Counted from the first letter of the stretch, positions 1-7,024 are shown. The stretch is 7,217 bases of DNA from Candidatus Omnitrophica bacterium 4484_49 (GCA_002085265.1 NATI01000046.1:1-7217); one strand, 5' to 3'. Translations and numbers: made by a program. Notes: generated by a model from the letters alone, not told the origin.

Positions 1-483
1 CATTTTGGTCCTGATGATGCTGCGCAGGTTAGGGTGGAAGACAAAAACTTCACATTCAATCCCTTTATTTTTAAAGTTAAGTTATTTCTGGGTAGAAGTT
101 ACATTTATAGGTATCTGGTCACACTCTCCTTGAGATATCGCCGGAGGAAAGAGGAATTGAAACCAAGAGTCAGTCCTCAGGATTACAAAGCTAATTTGAG
201 GAAGATATATGAGCTGTGCAATCAGAGAGGTATAAAAGTAGTCTTCATTAGCCCTTTATTATGGATAGATGGGCGATATTCTAAAGTAGATAATCCTAGT
301 GAATATTCTCCTCCGGAAGGAGTTATTACAGTTGACTTATATGATATTTTTTCTCGATATCCAGATGGGGGAAAATTCTTTGTAGATAACTGTCATCCTA
401 CTCCTGCAGGTCATAAGGTAATAGCGGAAGCATTGTTCCCGAAGATAAAAACAATAGTAGAAACCTTGATTTCAAAAAGGTAA
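1..483 (+). CDS. SGNH/GDSL-type hydrolase-like protein, 5' end cut by window edge
   Basis: This is the C-terminal 160 codons of a protein that enters from the left edge. The frame is open from base 1, and the first codons read HFGPDDAAQVR, which aligns with NFGPNDHSYA in the next gene. The GTG at 34 therefore lies inside the protein and is not its start. SGNH hydrolases are serine esterases or acyltransferases acting on acyl groups of lipids, glycans or small esters. Block III is present as GPDD (bases 7-18), with Asp where the family normally has the oxyanion-hole Asn of GxND. The C-terminal catalytic Asp-x-x-His pair is seen as DNCHP (bases 385-399). The middle part carries RVSPQDYKANLRKIYELC, closely matching RVSPYDFRQNLEAIIELC in the neighbour, so the two are paralogues from a tandem duplication. 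The nucleophile block lies outside the window, so activity cannot be judged. The family call is fairly safe; the substrate is unknown. Confidence 0.75.
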   Translation, partial: HFGPDDAAQVRVEDKNFTFNPFIFKVKLFLGRSYIYRYLVTLSLRYRRRKEELKPRVSPQDYKANLRKIYELCNQRGIKVVFISPLLWIDGRYSKVDNPSEYSPPEGVITVDLYDIFSRYPDGGKFFVDNCHPTPAGHKVIAEALFPKIKTIVETLISKR

Positions 484-485
484 AG

Positions 486-1397
486 ATGAAAAAGAAGATA
501 GCCATTGGCTTATTAAGTATAATAATTTTCTTGGGGACAGCAGAGATTGTATGCCGACTTTTAAATACCCCTCCTTATTCCAGTGAACAGTATTTTATTT
601 TTGATATCTGTGGAGAGTTATTGGGAGAATATGACCCCCTCTTATTCTGGCGTCTAAAAGATGTAAAACCTGATTTTGCACAAGCGGATTATAAAATTAT
701 CTGTCTTTCTGATTCGGTATCCGTAATGTATGGAGGGAATAGAGAATATCCTAAAATGCTGGAAAATTTGCTTAATGGAAAGTTTCCTGAAGTGAAGTTT
801 AAAGTGTTTAATGCTGGAGTCCCGGGATACACTTCTTATCAAGGGTATGTTTATTTAAGGGAGGAACTGATGGCTTATCATCCTCATTTAGTGATAGTTA
901 ATTTTGGGCCTAACGACCACAGTTATGCCATTAATGGTATTCCTGATAAATATCAGAGGTGCCATGTCAGTATTCTGGATAAGATTTTGGGTTGGAGTAA
1001 ATTTTATCAAGGTTACAAAAGATTTATACTTCATGTAATTAGGGAAAAAAAGAAAAGTGCGAGAGCCAAAATTTTCCGAGTTTCACCTTATGATTTCAGA
1101 CAGAATCTGGAAGCCATAATCGAACTTTGCGGAGAGAACAACTGTAAAGTAATATTACTCACTTCTCCTTATTTGGATAAAAACCAAGAGTGGGTGGCTA
1201 TTCATAGGCGATACAATGATATAATTAGAAATCTCGCTCAGGAAAATAATATCCCCTGTCTGGATCTGGCAGATTTTTTTAGTACCCGGCCTGATTTATT
1301 CATAGAACCTGAAAGAGATCATGTGCATATAAATATGAAAGGGTATTGGATAATTGCACGAGGTTTATTTGAAATGATAAAAAGACAGATTCAATAA
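486..1397 (+). CDS. Membrane-anchored SGNH/GDSL-type hydrolase family protein
   Basis: This is a complete 303-residue protein. Residues 4-18 form a hydrophobic stretch behind three lysines, probably an uncleaved anchor that places the rest outside the cytoplasmic membrane. The SGNH blocks can be followed in order: block I CLSDSVSVMYG, with probable nucleophile Ser77 and Ser instead of the usual Gly in GDS; block II NAGVPGY with Gly111; block III GPND with Asn143; and block V RDHVHIN with Asp278 and His281. All four catalytic positions are thus present. The ATG is 2 nt after the stop of the upstream paralogue, with AAAGG (476-480) as ribosome site inside that gene, so the pair is probably co-translated. 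Such proteins often sit beside acyltransferase or polysaccharide genes and add or remove acyl groups on surface glycans. That role is an inference, because no such neighbour lies in the window. It is unrelated in apparent function to the ior operon that follows. Confidence 0.8.
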   Translation: MKKKIAIGLLSIIIFLGTAEIVCRLLNTPPYSSEQYFIFDICGELLGEYDPLLFWRLKDVKPDFAQADYKIICLSDSVSVMYGGNREYPKMLENLLNGKFPEVKFKVFNAGVPGYTSYQGYVYLREELMAYHPHLVIVNFGPNDHSYAINGIPDKYQRCHVSILDKILGWSKFYQGYKRFILHVIREKKKSARAKIFRVSPYDFRQNLEAIIELCGENNCKVILLTSPYLDKNQEWVAIHRRYNDIIRNLAQENNIPCLDLADFFSTRPDLFIEPERDHVHINMKGYWIIARGLFEMIKRQIQ

Positions 1398-1419
1398 TTT
1401 TTCACTTCTCATAATAAGA

Positions 1420-1447
1420 TTGATTTTCTATTTTTGTTCTGTATAAT
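1420..1447 (+). promoter_or_regulatory. Sigma-70-type promoter for the ior operon, leaderless or near-leaderless
   Basis: A perfect TATAAT (1442-1447) lies 16 bp downstream of TTGATT (1420-1425; 4 of 6 match to TTGACA), in the only real intergenic gap of the window. With usual spacing transcription would start at about 1453-1456, that is, 0-3 nt before the iorA ATG at 1456. No purine-rich Shine-Dalgarno sequence exists between the -10 box and the ATG. An in-frame TAA (1444-1446) inside the -10 box prevents an upstream start. The promoter is predicted from sequence match only. Confidence 0.6.
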
Positions 1448-1455
1448 ATTTCTCA

Positions 1456-3189
1456 ATGGATTCTGGGGTAGAGAAGGATGGCTGGTTACTTTCAGGGAAT
1501 GAAGCAGTTGCACAAGGTGCTTATGAGGCAGGTTTAAAATTTGCTTCTGCCTATCCCGGGACTCCCTCCTCGGAAATTTTAGAATATCTTGCTCAGTTTG
1601 ATGAGGTAGATTGTCAGTGGTCAGTTAATGAAAAGGTTGCTTATGAAGTTGCGTTGTCAGCCGCAATCGGTGGCATCCGTTCCCTTTATGCTTCCAAACA
1701 TGTAGGCGTAAATGTAGCAGCAGATCCCTTGATGACTTCTGCTTATGTGGGAGTAAATGCGGGATTTGTCGCTGTTAGTTGTGATGACCCCAATATGCAT
1801 TCTTCTCAGAATGAGCAGGATAATAGATTTTATGCCTTAATGGCAAAAATTCCTCTCATTGAACCTTCCTCTCCCGGCGAAGCCAAAGAATTTATAAAAA
1901 AGGCATTTATTATAAGCGAAAGATTTGATACCCCGGTACTTTTCAGAATGACCACCAGAATTTCTCACAGTAAAGAAGTCGTGAAATTTAACACTCGTCG
2001 AGATGTTGGTCCCAGGGAATTTAAAATAGATATAAAAAAATATGTTATGGTTCCCAGAAATGCCTATCTCAGACATATAATTTTGGAGGAGAGACTGCAA
2101 AGGTTAGAAAAATTTTCTAATCGCACCTCACTTAATAAAATCGAATGGGGCAAAAAATCCCTAGGGATAATTGCCAGTGGGGTAACGTATCTTTACGCTA
2201 AGGAAATGTATCCTGATGCTTCATTCCTGAAACTGGGATTTAGTTTTCCCCTTCCTGCTGAAAAGATAAAGTTTTTCAGTAGCAAGGTGAGAGCACTTTT
2301 TGTAATTGAAGAACTGGAGCCATTTCTGGAAATGCAGATAAAAAGTTTGGGGATAAAGATAAAAGCCAAACACAGAAGTTTTAGAATAGGAGAGCTAAGA
2401 CCAGAATATATTCCTGAAATCATAAAAGGGAAATCCAAGAAAGAGATTTCAGAAAAAGCCAGGAAGCCCCTCATGTGCCCGGGTTGTCCTCACCGACCTG
2501 TTTTCTGGGTTTTAAAAAAGCTCAAGGCCACAGTTGCAGGTGATATAGGTTGTTATACTCTGGGAGCAAGTTCTCCTCTTTCTACCCTTCATAGTTGTCT
2601 GTGTATGGGAAGCGGTGTGACGTTTCAGGAAGGATTCCGGCATGCCCTTAAAGATGGCAAAATTGTGGGAGTAATTGGTGATTCTACATTTATACATTCG
2701 GGGATAACCGGACTCATAAACTCTGCTTACAATAAAGTAAAAGGCGTAATAATAATTCTGGACAATAGAACTACAGCCATGACCGGGCTTCAGGACCATC
2801 CCGGAACCGGTAGGACATTGAAAGGAGATAGAACCAATCATCTGGATCTGGAAAAACTCTGTCTGGCATGTGGTGCCGATACTGTGGATGTCATAGATCC
2901 TTATGAGGTGAAAGAACTGGAAAATATCCTGCGGAAAAGATTAGCAGAAGATAGTCTTTCAGTCATCATTACCAGGAGAGAATGTATCCTTTTATCAAAA
3001 CACAGAAATAATCCCCCTAAATACTTAAAAGAAAATTGTAACAGATGCGGGATGTGTTTGATGATTGATTGTCCGGCTTTAACGCAGGATGAGGAAGGAT
3101 ATATTGTTTTAAATGAAAATTTATGTACGGGATGCAATCTGTGTGTGGAGGTGTGTAAATTTCAGGCGCTGATAAAGAATGCAGGATAA
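1456..3189 (+). CDS. iorA: Indolepyruvate ferredoxin oxidoreductase, alpha subunit
   Basis: The large subunit of the enzyme that oxidatively decarboxylates arylpyruvates (from Trp, Phe, Tyr transamination) to arylacetyl-CoA and CO2, reducing ferredoxin; the reaction can also run in reverse. At 577 residues it is close to the usual length of about 600. In order: the N-terminal pyruvate-oxidoreductase domain with LLSGNEAVAQGAYEAG (11-26), AYPGTPSSEI (32-41) and SVNEKVAYEVALSAA (56-70), whose glutamate should contact thiamine diphosphate; the CPGCPHRP motif (341-348); the thiamine diphosphate/Mg domain with GDIGCYTLG (362-370), GDSTFIHSG (408-416) and DNRTTAMTG (436-444); and a C-terminal two-cluster ferredoxin domain. 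Cluster one uses Cys528, 531, 534, 539 (x2, x2, x4 spacing, followed by Pro). Cluster two uses Cys557, 560, 563, 567 and is followed by Lys568 instead of the usual Pro. The ATG at 1456 is the only possible start: an in-frame stop lies 9 nt before it, and conserved sequence starts at residue 11. It has no ribosome site and is probably read from a leaderless mRNA. Its last 11 nt overlap iorB. Confidence 0.95.
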   Translation: MDSGVEKDGWLLSGNEAVAQGAYEAGLKFASAYPGTPSSEILEYLAQFDEVDCQWSVNEKVAYEVALSAAIGGIRSLYASKHVGVNVAADPLMTSAYVGVNAGFVAVSCDDPNMHSSQNEQDNRFYALMAKIPLIEPSSPGEAKEFIKKAFIISERFDTPVLFRMTTRISHSKEVVKFNTRRDVGPREFKIDIKKYVMVPRNAYLRHIILEERLQRLEKFSNRTSLNKIEWGKKSLGIIASGVTYLYAKEMYPDASFLKLGFSFPLPAEKIKFFSSKVRALFVIEELEPFLEMQIKSLGIKIKAKHRSFRIGELRPEYIPEIIKGKSKKEISEKARKPLMCPGCPHRPVFWVLKKLKATVAGDIGCYTLGASSPLSTLHSCLCMGSGVTFQEGFRHALKDGKIVGVIGDSTFIHSGITGLINSAYNKVKGVIIILDNRTTAMTGLQDHPGTGRTLKGDRTNHLDLEKLCLACGADTVDVIDPYEVKELENILRKRLAEDSLSVIITRRECILLSKHRNNPPKYLKENCNRCGMCLMIDCPALTQDEEGYIVLNENLCTGCNLCVEVCKFQALIKNAG

Positions 3190-3664
3190 TATTAATATAC
3201 TTTTTGTAGGTATAGGAGGACAGGGGGTTCTTAAGGCCTCAGAGATAGCGGGTCTGGCTGGTATGTTTGCTGGTTATAAAGTCAAAAAATCAGAAGTGCA
3301 TGGGATGTCTCAAAGAGGAGGGTCGGTGGAATCTCATTTGAGAATTGGGAGGAGGATTTACTCCCCCCTCATTCCTAAGGAAAGAGTGGATTTTTTAGTT
3401 GGGTTTGATAAAAACGAAGCTCAAAAAGCAAGGTGTTATTTGAAAAAAGGAGGATTAGATCTAAGCGAAAAGCTGGATTTAGTCTTGAAAGAATTGCAGA
3501 ATTTTCGTAGTTTAAATGTATGTTTTCTGGGAATTCTTTCTTGCTATCTTCCGGTAAAGGAGAAGTATTGGCTGAAAGCAATTGGGGCAGAGATAAGAAA
3601 GGAATATCTGAAGTCGAATATTGCTGCTTTTTATCTCGGTAGAAAAATAGGAGGTGGTGTATGA
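3179..3664 (+). CDS. iorB: Indolepyruvate ferredoxin oxidoreductase, beta subunit (short form)
   Basis: The small (gamma-type pyruvate oxidoreductase domain) subunit that completes the IorAB enzyme. The N-terminal nucleotide-fold motif GIGGQGVLKAS (11-21) and the family signature EVHGMSQRGGSVESHLR (39-55) are intact, followed by VDFLVGFDKNEAQKA (70-84). At 161 residues it is shorter than the usual 190-200. Right after YLKKGG (87-92) the chain goes to a helix-like DLSEKLDLVLKEL and then NVCFLGIL (113-120). The normal strand and roughly 30-residue insertion between these points is missing. The reading frame is uninterrupted, so this looks like an in-frame deletion and not a sequencing frameshift. 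The ATG lies inside the iorA 3' end; an in-frame TAA at 3173-3175 excludes an earlier start, and the nearest GGAGGTG (3147-3153) is 25 nt upstream, too far to act normally. Translation is therefore probably coupled to iorA. The stop overlaps the next gene's ATG. Confidence 0.9.
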   Translation: MQDNINILFVGIGGQGVLKASEIAGLAGMFAGYKVKKSEVHGMSQRGGSVESHLRIGRRIYSPLIPKERVDFLVGFDKNEAQKARCYLKKGGLDLSEKLDLVLKELQNFRSLNVCFLGILSCYLPVKEKYWLKAIGAEIRKEYLKSNIAAFYLGRKIGGGV

Positions 3665-4962
3665 TCTGGAATGAAAAATACGAATGTATGGACCCCCAGG
3701 AGTTGAAAAATATTCAGTTGGAGAGATTAAGAAATGTTGTAAACTACGTATATGAAAAAGTTCCTTTTTATAAAAACAGGCTCAATACTTATGGTGTGCA
3801 CTGGAAGGATATTAAATCCCTATCGGACATCAAGAAATTACCATTTACCACTAAGGAAGATTTGAGAGATAACTACCCTTTTGGTTTATTTGCCAGACCG
3901 TTAAATGAAATGAAAGAAATCCATGTTTCCAGCGGTACGACAGGTAATCCTACAGTTGTTGGTTATACTCGTGAGGATATCGAGCTCTGGATGGAAGTAA
4001 TGGCTAGGGCGATTGCCTGTGCTGGAGGAAACCCTGGAGATATGATTCAGATCGCCTATGGATATGGTCTATTTACTGGAGGGTTAGGTTTCCATTATGG
4101 TGCGTTAAAAATGGAGTTGACGATTATACCTACATCATCTGGACAGACGAAGAGGCAGTTGAAGCTCATGCAAGATTTTAAACCCCGGATTTTAGCCTGC
4201 ACCCCCAGTTATGCCCTATATATGGTTGATGAGGCTAAGGAGATGGGAATGGAGCCTAAAAATAGTTCTTGGGAGATAGGAATTTTTGGAGCTGAGCCCT
4301 GGAGCGATTCCATCCGGAAGGAAATAGAAGAAATCTGGAACATGACCGCACTTGATGTCTATGGACTATCGGAGATAATTGGCCCTGGAGTTGCTCAGGA
4401 GTGTTCTTATAAAGATGGACTTCATATTTTCTGGGATGTTTTTTATCCCGAGGTTATAAATCCTGAGACTGGAGAAGAAGTCAAGGAAGGAGAAGATGGA
4501 GAACTTGTCATTACAACTTTGACAAAAATCGGTATGCCCCTTTTGCGATACAGGACACGGGACATCGTGAGTATTAAATATGACAGATGTAAATGCGGAA
4601 GGACTTCTCCCCGGATAAGTAAGATAAAGGGCAGGACCGATGATATGATAGTGGTTCGAGGTATAAATGTATTCCCTTCTCAGATTGAACACGTGCTTTT
4701 AGGAATCGAGGGAACTCAGCCCCATTATCAGATAATTGTTGATCGTAAGGCCCACTCCTTAGACGAACTGGAGATATGGGTGGAGGTGGAGGAAAAGATT
4801 TTTTCAGATGAGGTGAAAAAACTGGAGGAGTTGCAGGAGAAGATAAAAAAGGAAATAGAGTCAGTTCTGGGAATCATTATAAAGGTTAAGCTTGTGGAAC
4901 CTAAAACAATTGAGAGAAGTATGGGTAAGGCCAAGCGGGTTATTGATAAAAGGCAATTATAA
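3661..4962 (+). CDS. Phenylacetate-CoA ligase family protein (AMP-forming aryl-acid-CoA ligase)
   Basis: A complete 433-residue member of the PaaK family, the usual length. These enzymes activate an aryl acid with ATP to an aryl-adenylate and then to the CoA thioester, in the cytoplasm. Visible motifs in order: VPFYKNR (34-40) and LPFTTKEDLR (60-69) of the N-terminal region; the ATP-binding loop VSSGTTGNPTVVGYT (89-103); IFGAEPWS (208-215); the adenylate-binding DVYGLSEIIGPG (232-243); LRYRTRDI (295-302); a CKCGR motif (310-314); the hinge and start of the C-terminal lid at GRTDDMIVVRGINVFPSQIE (324-343); and SMGKAKRVID (420-429) with the probable catalytic lysine. AGGAGG (3649-3654) lies 6 nt before the ATG, which overlaps the iorB stop as ATGA. 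Next to iorAB the substrate is probably phenylacetate, indoleacetate or hydroxyphenylacetate, or another product of amino-acid breakdown. Specificity cannot be read from sequence, so the symbol paaK is withheld. A second copy begins at 7021. Confidence 0.92.
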   Translation: MIWNEKYECMDPQELKNIQLERLRNVVNYVYEKVPFYKNRLNTYGVHWKDIKSLSDIKKLPFTTKEDLRDNYPFGLFARPLNEMKEIHVSSGTTGNPTVVGYTREDIELWMEVMARAIACAGGNPGDMIQIAYGYGLFTGGLGFHYGALKMELTIIPTSSGQTKRQLKLMQDFKPRILACTPSYALYMVDEAKEMGMEPKNSSWEIGIFGAEPWSDSIRKEIEEIWNMTALDVYGLSEIIGPGVAQECSYKDGLHIFWDVFYPEVINPETGEEVKEGEDGELVITTLTKIGMPLLRYRTRDIVSIKYDRCKCGRTSPRISKIKGRTDDMIVVRGINVFPSQIEHVLLGIEGTQPHYQIIVDRKAHSLDELEIWVEVEEKIFSDEVKKLEELQEKIKKEIESVLGIIIKVKLVEPKTIERSMGKAKRVIDKRQL

Positions 4963-4977
4963 ACAGAGGAGGGCAGA

Positions 4978-5403
4978 ATGAAACTTAAGCAGATATCAGT
5001 ATTTTTGGAAAACAAAAAAGGGAGGCTTCATGAAGTGTGCGATATTTTAGGTAAAAATGATATTAATATTCGGGCATTGACTATAGCAGAAAGTGAGGAT
5101 TTTGGAGTATTGCGGATGATTGTGAATAAACCCGAGCAAACTCTTGAGATCCTGAGGGAGAAAGGTTTTGTGGTCAGATTCTCAGATACAGTTGCAGTTG
5201 AAGTTGAGGATAAACCAGGAGGACTGGCTGAAGTGTTGAAGGTTCTTAGGGAGAATGATATAAATGTGGAGTATATGTATGGCTTTGTGGAAAAGAAAGC
5301 TGATAAAGCCTTGGTGGTATTTAGGTTTGATGAGCCGGATAAAGTGGTGAATGTGCTTAAAGAAAATGGAATTGGAATTTTAGAAGAACTGGAGGGATTG
5401 TGA
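4978..5403 (+). CDS. Tandem ACT-domain protein, probable amino-acid sensor
   Basis: A 141-residue protein built from two ACT domains and nothing else. Domain one covers about residues 4-68 and domain two about 71-137. The repeat is visible directly: KKGRLHEVCDILGKNDINI (13-31) in the first copy matches KPGGLAEVLKVLRENDINV (79-97) in the second. ACT domains are small folds that bind amino acids or similar ligands and usually control a partner enzyme. Free-standing tandem ACT proteins are often found next to PaaK-type ligases, as here. No catalytic or DNA-binding part is visible. The likely job, inferred from context, is sensing an aromatic or branched amino acid and adjusting the ligase, IorAB or the transporter. 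AGGAGG (4967-4972) lies 5 nt before the ATG; the gap from the ligase stop is only 15 nt. The protein is soluble and rich in charged residues. Confidence 0.9.
   Translation: MKLKQISVFLENKKGRLHEVCDILGKNDINIRALTIAESEDFGVLRMIVNKPEQTLEILREKGFVVRFSDTVAVEVEDKPGGLAEVLKVLRENDINVEYMYGFVEKKADKALVVFRFDEPDKVVNVLKENGIGILEELEGL
5391..5396 (+). promoter_or_regulatory. Ribosome binding site of the 35-codon membrane gene
   Basis: GGAGGG lies inside the last codons of the ACT gene, 8 nt before the ATG at 5405. It supports translation of a gene so short that standard callers would skip it. Confidence 0.65.
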
Positions 5404-5404
5404 A

Positions 5405-5512
5405 ATGTTATGGGCACTGCCTTTTTTTACTTTATGTGTAGTAATTGGGTTGCCAGTAGTAATTATTGCCGGTCTTATTTACTGGGGGATAAGATACAAA
5501 ATAGAGAGGTGA
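5405..5512 (+). CDS. Small single-span membrane protein, probable symporter accessory subunit
   Basis: A 35-residue open frame fills the gap between the ACT gene and the symporter almost exactly: 1 nt after the upstream stop and 3 nt before the downstream ATG. It begins MLWALPFF and ends YWGIRYKIER. Residues 2-28 are almost wholly hydrophobic with a central Gly-Leu-Pro, and the basic tail (Arg30, Lys32, Arg35) suggests a single membrane helix with the C-terminus in the cytoplasm. It has its own ribosome site (GGAGGG at 5391-5396), and its 3' end carries the GAGAGGTGA that serves the symporter. Very small hydrophobic proteins encoded directly before sodium:solute symporters are a known arrangement and are named symporter small accessory proteins. 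Membership here rests on size, topology and position, not on a visible motif. The probable role is assembly or stability of the transporter. Confidence 0.75.
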   Translation: MLWALPFFTLCVVIGLPVVIIAGLIYWGIRYKIER

Positions 5513-5515
5513 AGA

Positions 5516-7024
5516 ATGATATTTAATATTTTTGTAGTTGCAATCTATTTTATGTTTCTGCTGTGGATTGGAGTTAAATCGTCTCGGAGAATAATTTCTG
5601 CCCAGGATTATATAATTGCTGGTAGAGACCTTGGATTCTGGGTATTTGTACTTTTGATAATTGGTTCTACAGCCAGTGGAATGACCTTGCTGGGGGTAGC
5701 AGGGTTGGGTTATATTGGAGGTTATCCTACATTCTGGGAACAGATATTTGTGCCTTTAAGCTGTGCTTTAACAATTTTGTTATTTGGGACAAAGTTGCAT
5801 CGGATAGCCAGAAAAAGGAATTATTTAACACTTGAGGATTATTTTTCGGATAGGTTCTACAGTAATAAGTCCATGCGGTTATTGTCCTCTATTGTTGTGC
5901 TTACCGTTAGTTTAGTATATCTTGTGGGACAATATACCGCGATAAGCATAGTGCTCACCTGGCTTTTGAAAATAAGCCATGCCCAGGCACTGGTTATCAC
6001 TGCAGTTATCGTTATGTCCTATGTACTTCTGGGAGGACTGTATGCAGTGGCTTTTACCACCCTGGTTCAGGCAGTAATGATAATTCTGGGAGTAGTAATT
6101 GTAGGACCTATGATTATCGCTAAAGCCGGAGGGCTTACTGTTATAAATCATACACTGGCTCAGATTGACCCTAATCTGATAAAGCCATTTTTCCCCCAGG
6201 TGCATCCCCCTTATGCCAAATATGCTTTTTGCACTCCATTGTTTGTAATTTCATTTGCGTTATTGTTAAGTCTGGGATTGGCCTCTGCTCCTCATATAAT
6301 CAATAATGTCCTGGCAGCGCGGAGGGATAAATATTTTAAGTGGGCACCTCTGGCTGCATTCAGTATATATCTGGTCGTGATGTATCTTATAAAACTTTCA
6401 GGATTTGCTGTGCGTGCTCTTGCTGAAAAAGGAGTAATTCATGTGGCAAGACCTGATTTTGCTTTTATAGCAGGGGTGGAATATGTTTTACCAAAAGGAT
6501 TCTGGGTATTTTTTGGTACAGTTATCCTGGCAGCAGTAATGTCTACCACAGACAGGTTAATGCTCACAATTGGAAACTGCGTAAGCTGGAATATATATAA
6601 GAAATTTATAAATAAGCAGGCGTCTGATAAATCAGTTAATATTGTTAACCGTATCACCATTATAACTACGGCAATAATAACAGTTATTCTGGCGATAAAG
6701 CCTCCCAGACTTCTGGCGCTTTTAATCTGGATGGGAATAGGGATAATGTTTTCTTCATTTGTGGTGCCTCTGATAGCAGGGCTTTACTGGCGAAAAGCCA
6801 CAAAAGAAGCAGCGATTCTGTCTATGGCTCTGGGATTTGTGAGTGCTATTGCTTTTGCGTTAGTCCATAAATTCTATAAACCATTACCCATGCATTTCAG
6901 TTTCTTTTCATTTTTGTTTTCTTTATTTATTATGATTATTGTCAGTCAGATTACACCTGCTCCCAGTGAGAAAACTCTGGACGAAACTGAAACCGGATTT
7001 TTCATCAAGGAGAGACAATATTGA
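5516..7024 (+). CDS. Sodium:solute symporter family (SSS) permease
   Basis: A 502-residue polytopic membrane protein with about 13 hydrophobic segments, the length and pattern of the SSS family (LeuT-type fold), which drives uptake of organic acids, amino acids, sugars or vitamins with sodium. Family features: SAQDYIIAGRDLGFW (28-42) before the second span, GSTASGMTLLGVAGLGYIGG (50-69), the ALLGG-like VLLGGLYAVAFTTLVQAV (170-187), SAPHIINNVLAARRDK (257-272), and AVMSTTDRLML (340-350) in the span that carries part of the sodium site, with Ser/Thr residues at the expected places. The C-terminal 20 or so residues are polar and cytoplasmic. The start is fixed by GAGAGGTGA (5504-5512) just ahead of the ATG. 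By context the substrate is probably an aryl acid, an aryl keto acid or an aromatic amino acid, but family sequence alone does not prove it. The stop overlaps the start of the next ligase gene. Confidence 0.93.
   Translation: MIFNIFVVAIYFMFLLWIGVKSSRRIISAQDYIIAGRDLGFWVFVLLIIGSTASGMTLLGVAGLGYIGGYPTFWEQIFVPLSCALTILLFGTKLHRIARKRNYLTLEDYFSDRFYSNKSMRLLSSIVVLTVSLVYLVGQYTAISIVLTWLLKISHAQALVITAVIVMSYVLLGGLYAVAFTTLVQAVMIILGVVIVGPMIIAKAGGLTVINHTLAQIDPNLIKPFFPQVHPPYAKYAFCTPLFVISFALLLSLGLASAPHIINNVLAARRDKYFKWAPLAAFSIYLVVMYLIKLSGFAVRALAEKGVIHVARPDFAFIAGVEYVLPKGFWVFFGTVILAAVMSTTDRLMLTIGNCVSWNIYKKFINKQASDKSVNIVNRITIITTAIITVILAIKPPRLLALLIWMGIGIMFSSFVVPLIAGLYWRKATKEAAILSMALGFVSAIAFALVHKFYKPLPMHFSFFSFLFSLFIMIIVSQITPAPSEKTLDETETGFFIKERQY
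7007..7012 (+). promoter_or_regulatory. Ribosome binding site fixing the TTG start of the second ligase
   Basis: AAGGAG lies inside the last codons of the symporter, 8 nt before the TTG at 7021. No ATG or GTG is present in that frame near the expected N-terminus, so this site decides in favour of the TTG. Confidence 0.6.

Noticed and set aside
1371..1408. Possible terminator hairpin pairing GAAATGATAAAAA (1371-1383) with TTTTTCACTTC (1398-1408)
   Set aside because: The stem is almost all A-T with a bulge, its loop spans the stop codon of the SGNH gene, and no GC-rich stem followed by a T-run is present. It is too weak to call a terminator.
654..2841. Minus-strand open frames of 62-109 codons opposite the SGNH and iorA genes
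   Set aside because: They lie wholly inside strongly supported + strand genes, show no recognisable domain, and are rich in Ser, Phe and Ile as expected from antisense of such genes.
3440..3500. A frameshift in iorB as the cause of its short length
   Set aside because: Sequence on both sides of the shortened region is in the same frame and fits the family, so an in-frame deletion explains it better than a frame error.
4366..5417. Minus-strand open frames of 95-129 codons opposite the ligase and ACT genes
   Set aside because: They are antisense shadows of well-supported genes. The Ser/Thr/Phe-rich composition mirrors the Glu- and Lys-rich + strand codons, and no domain is seen.
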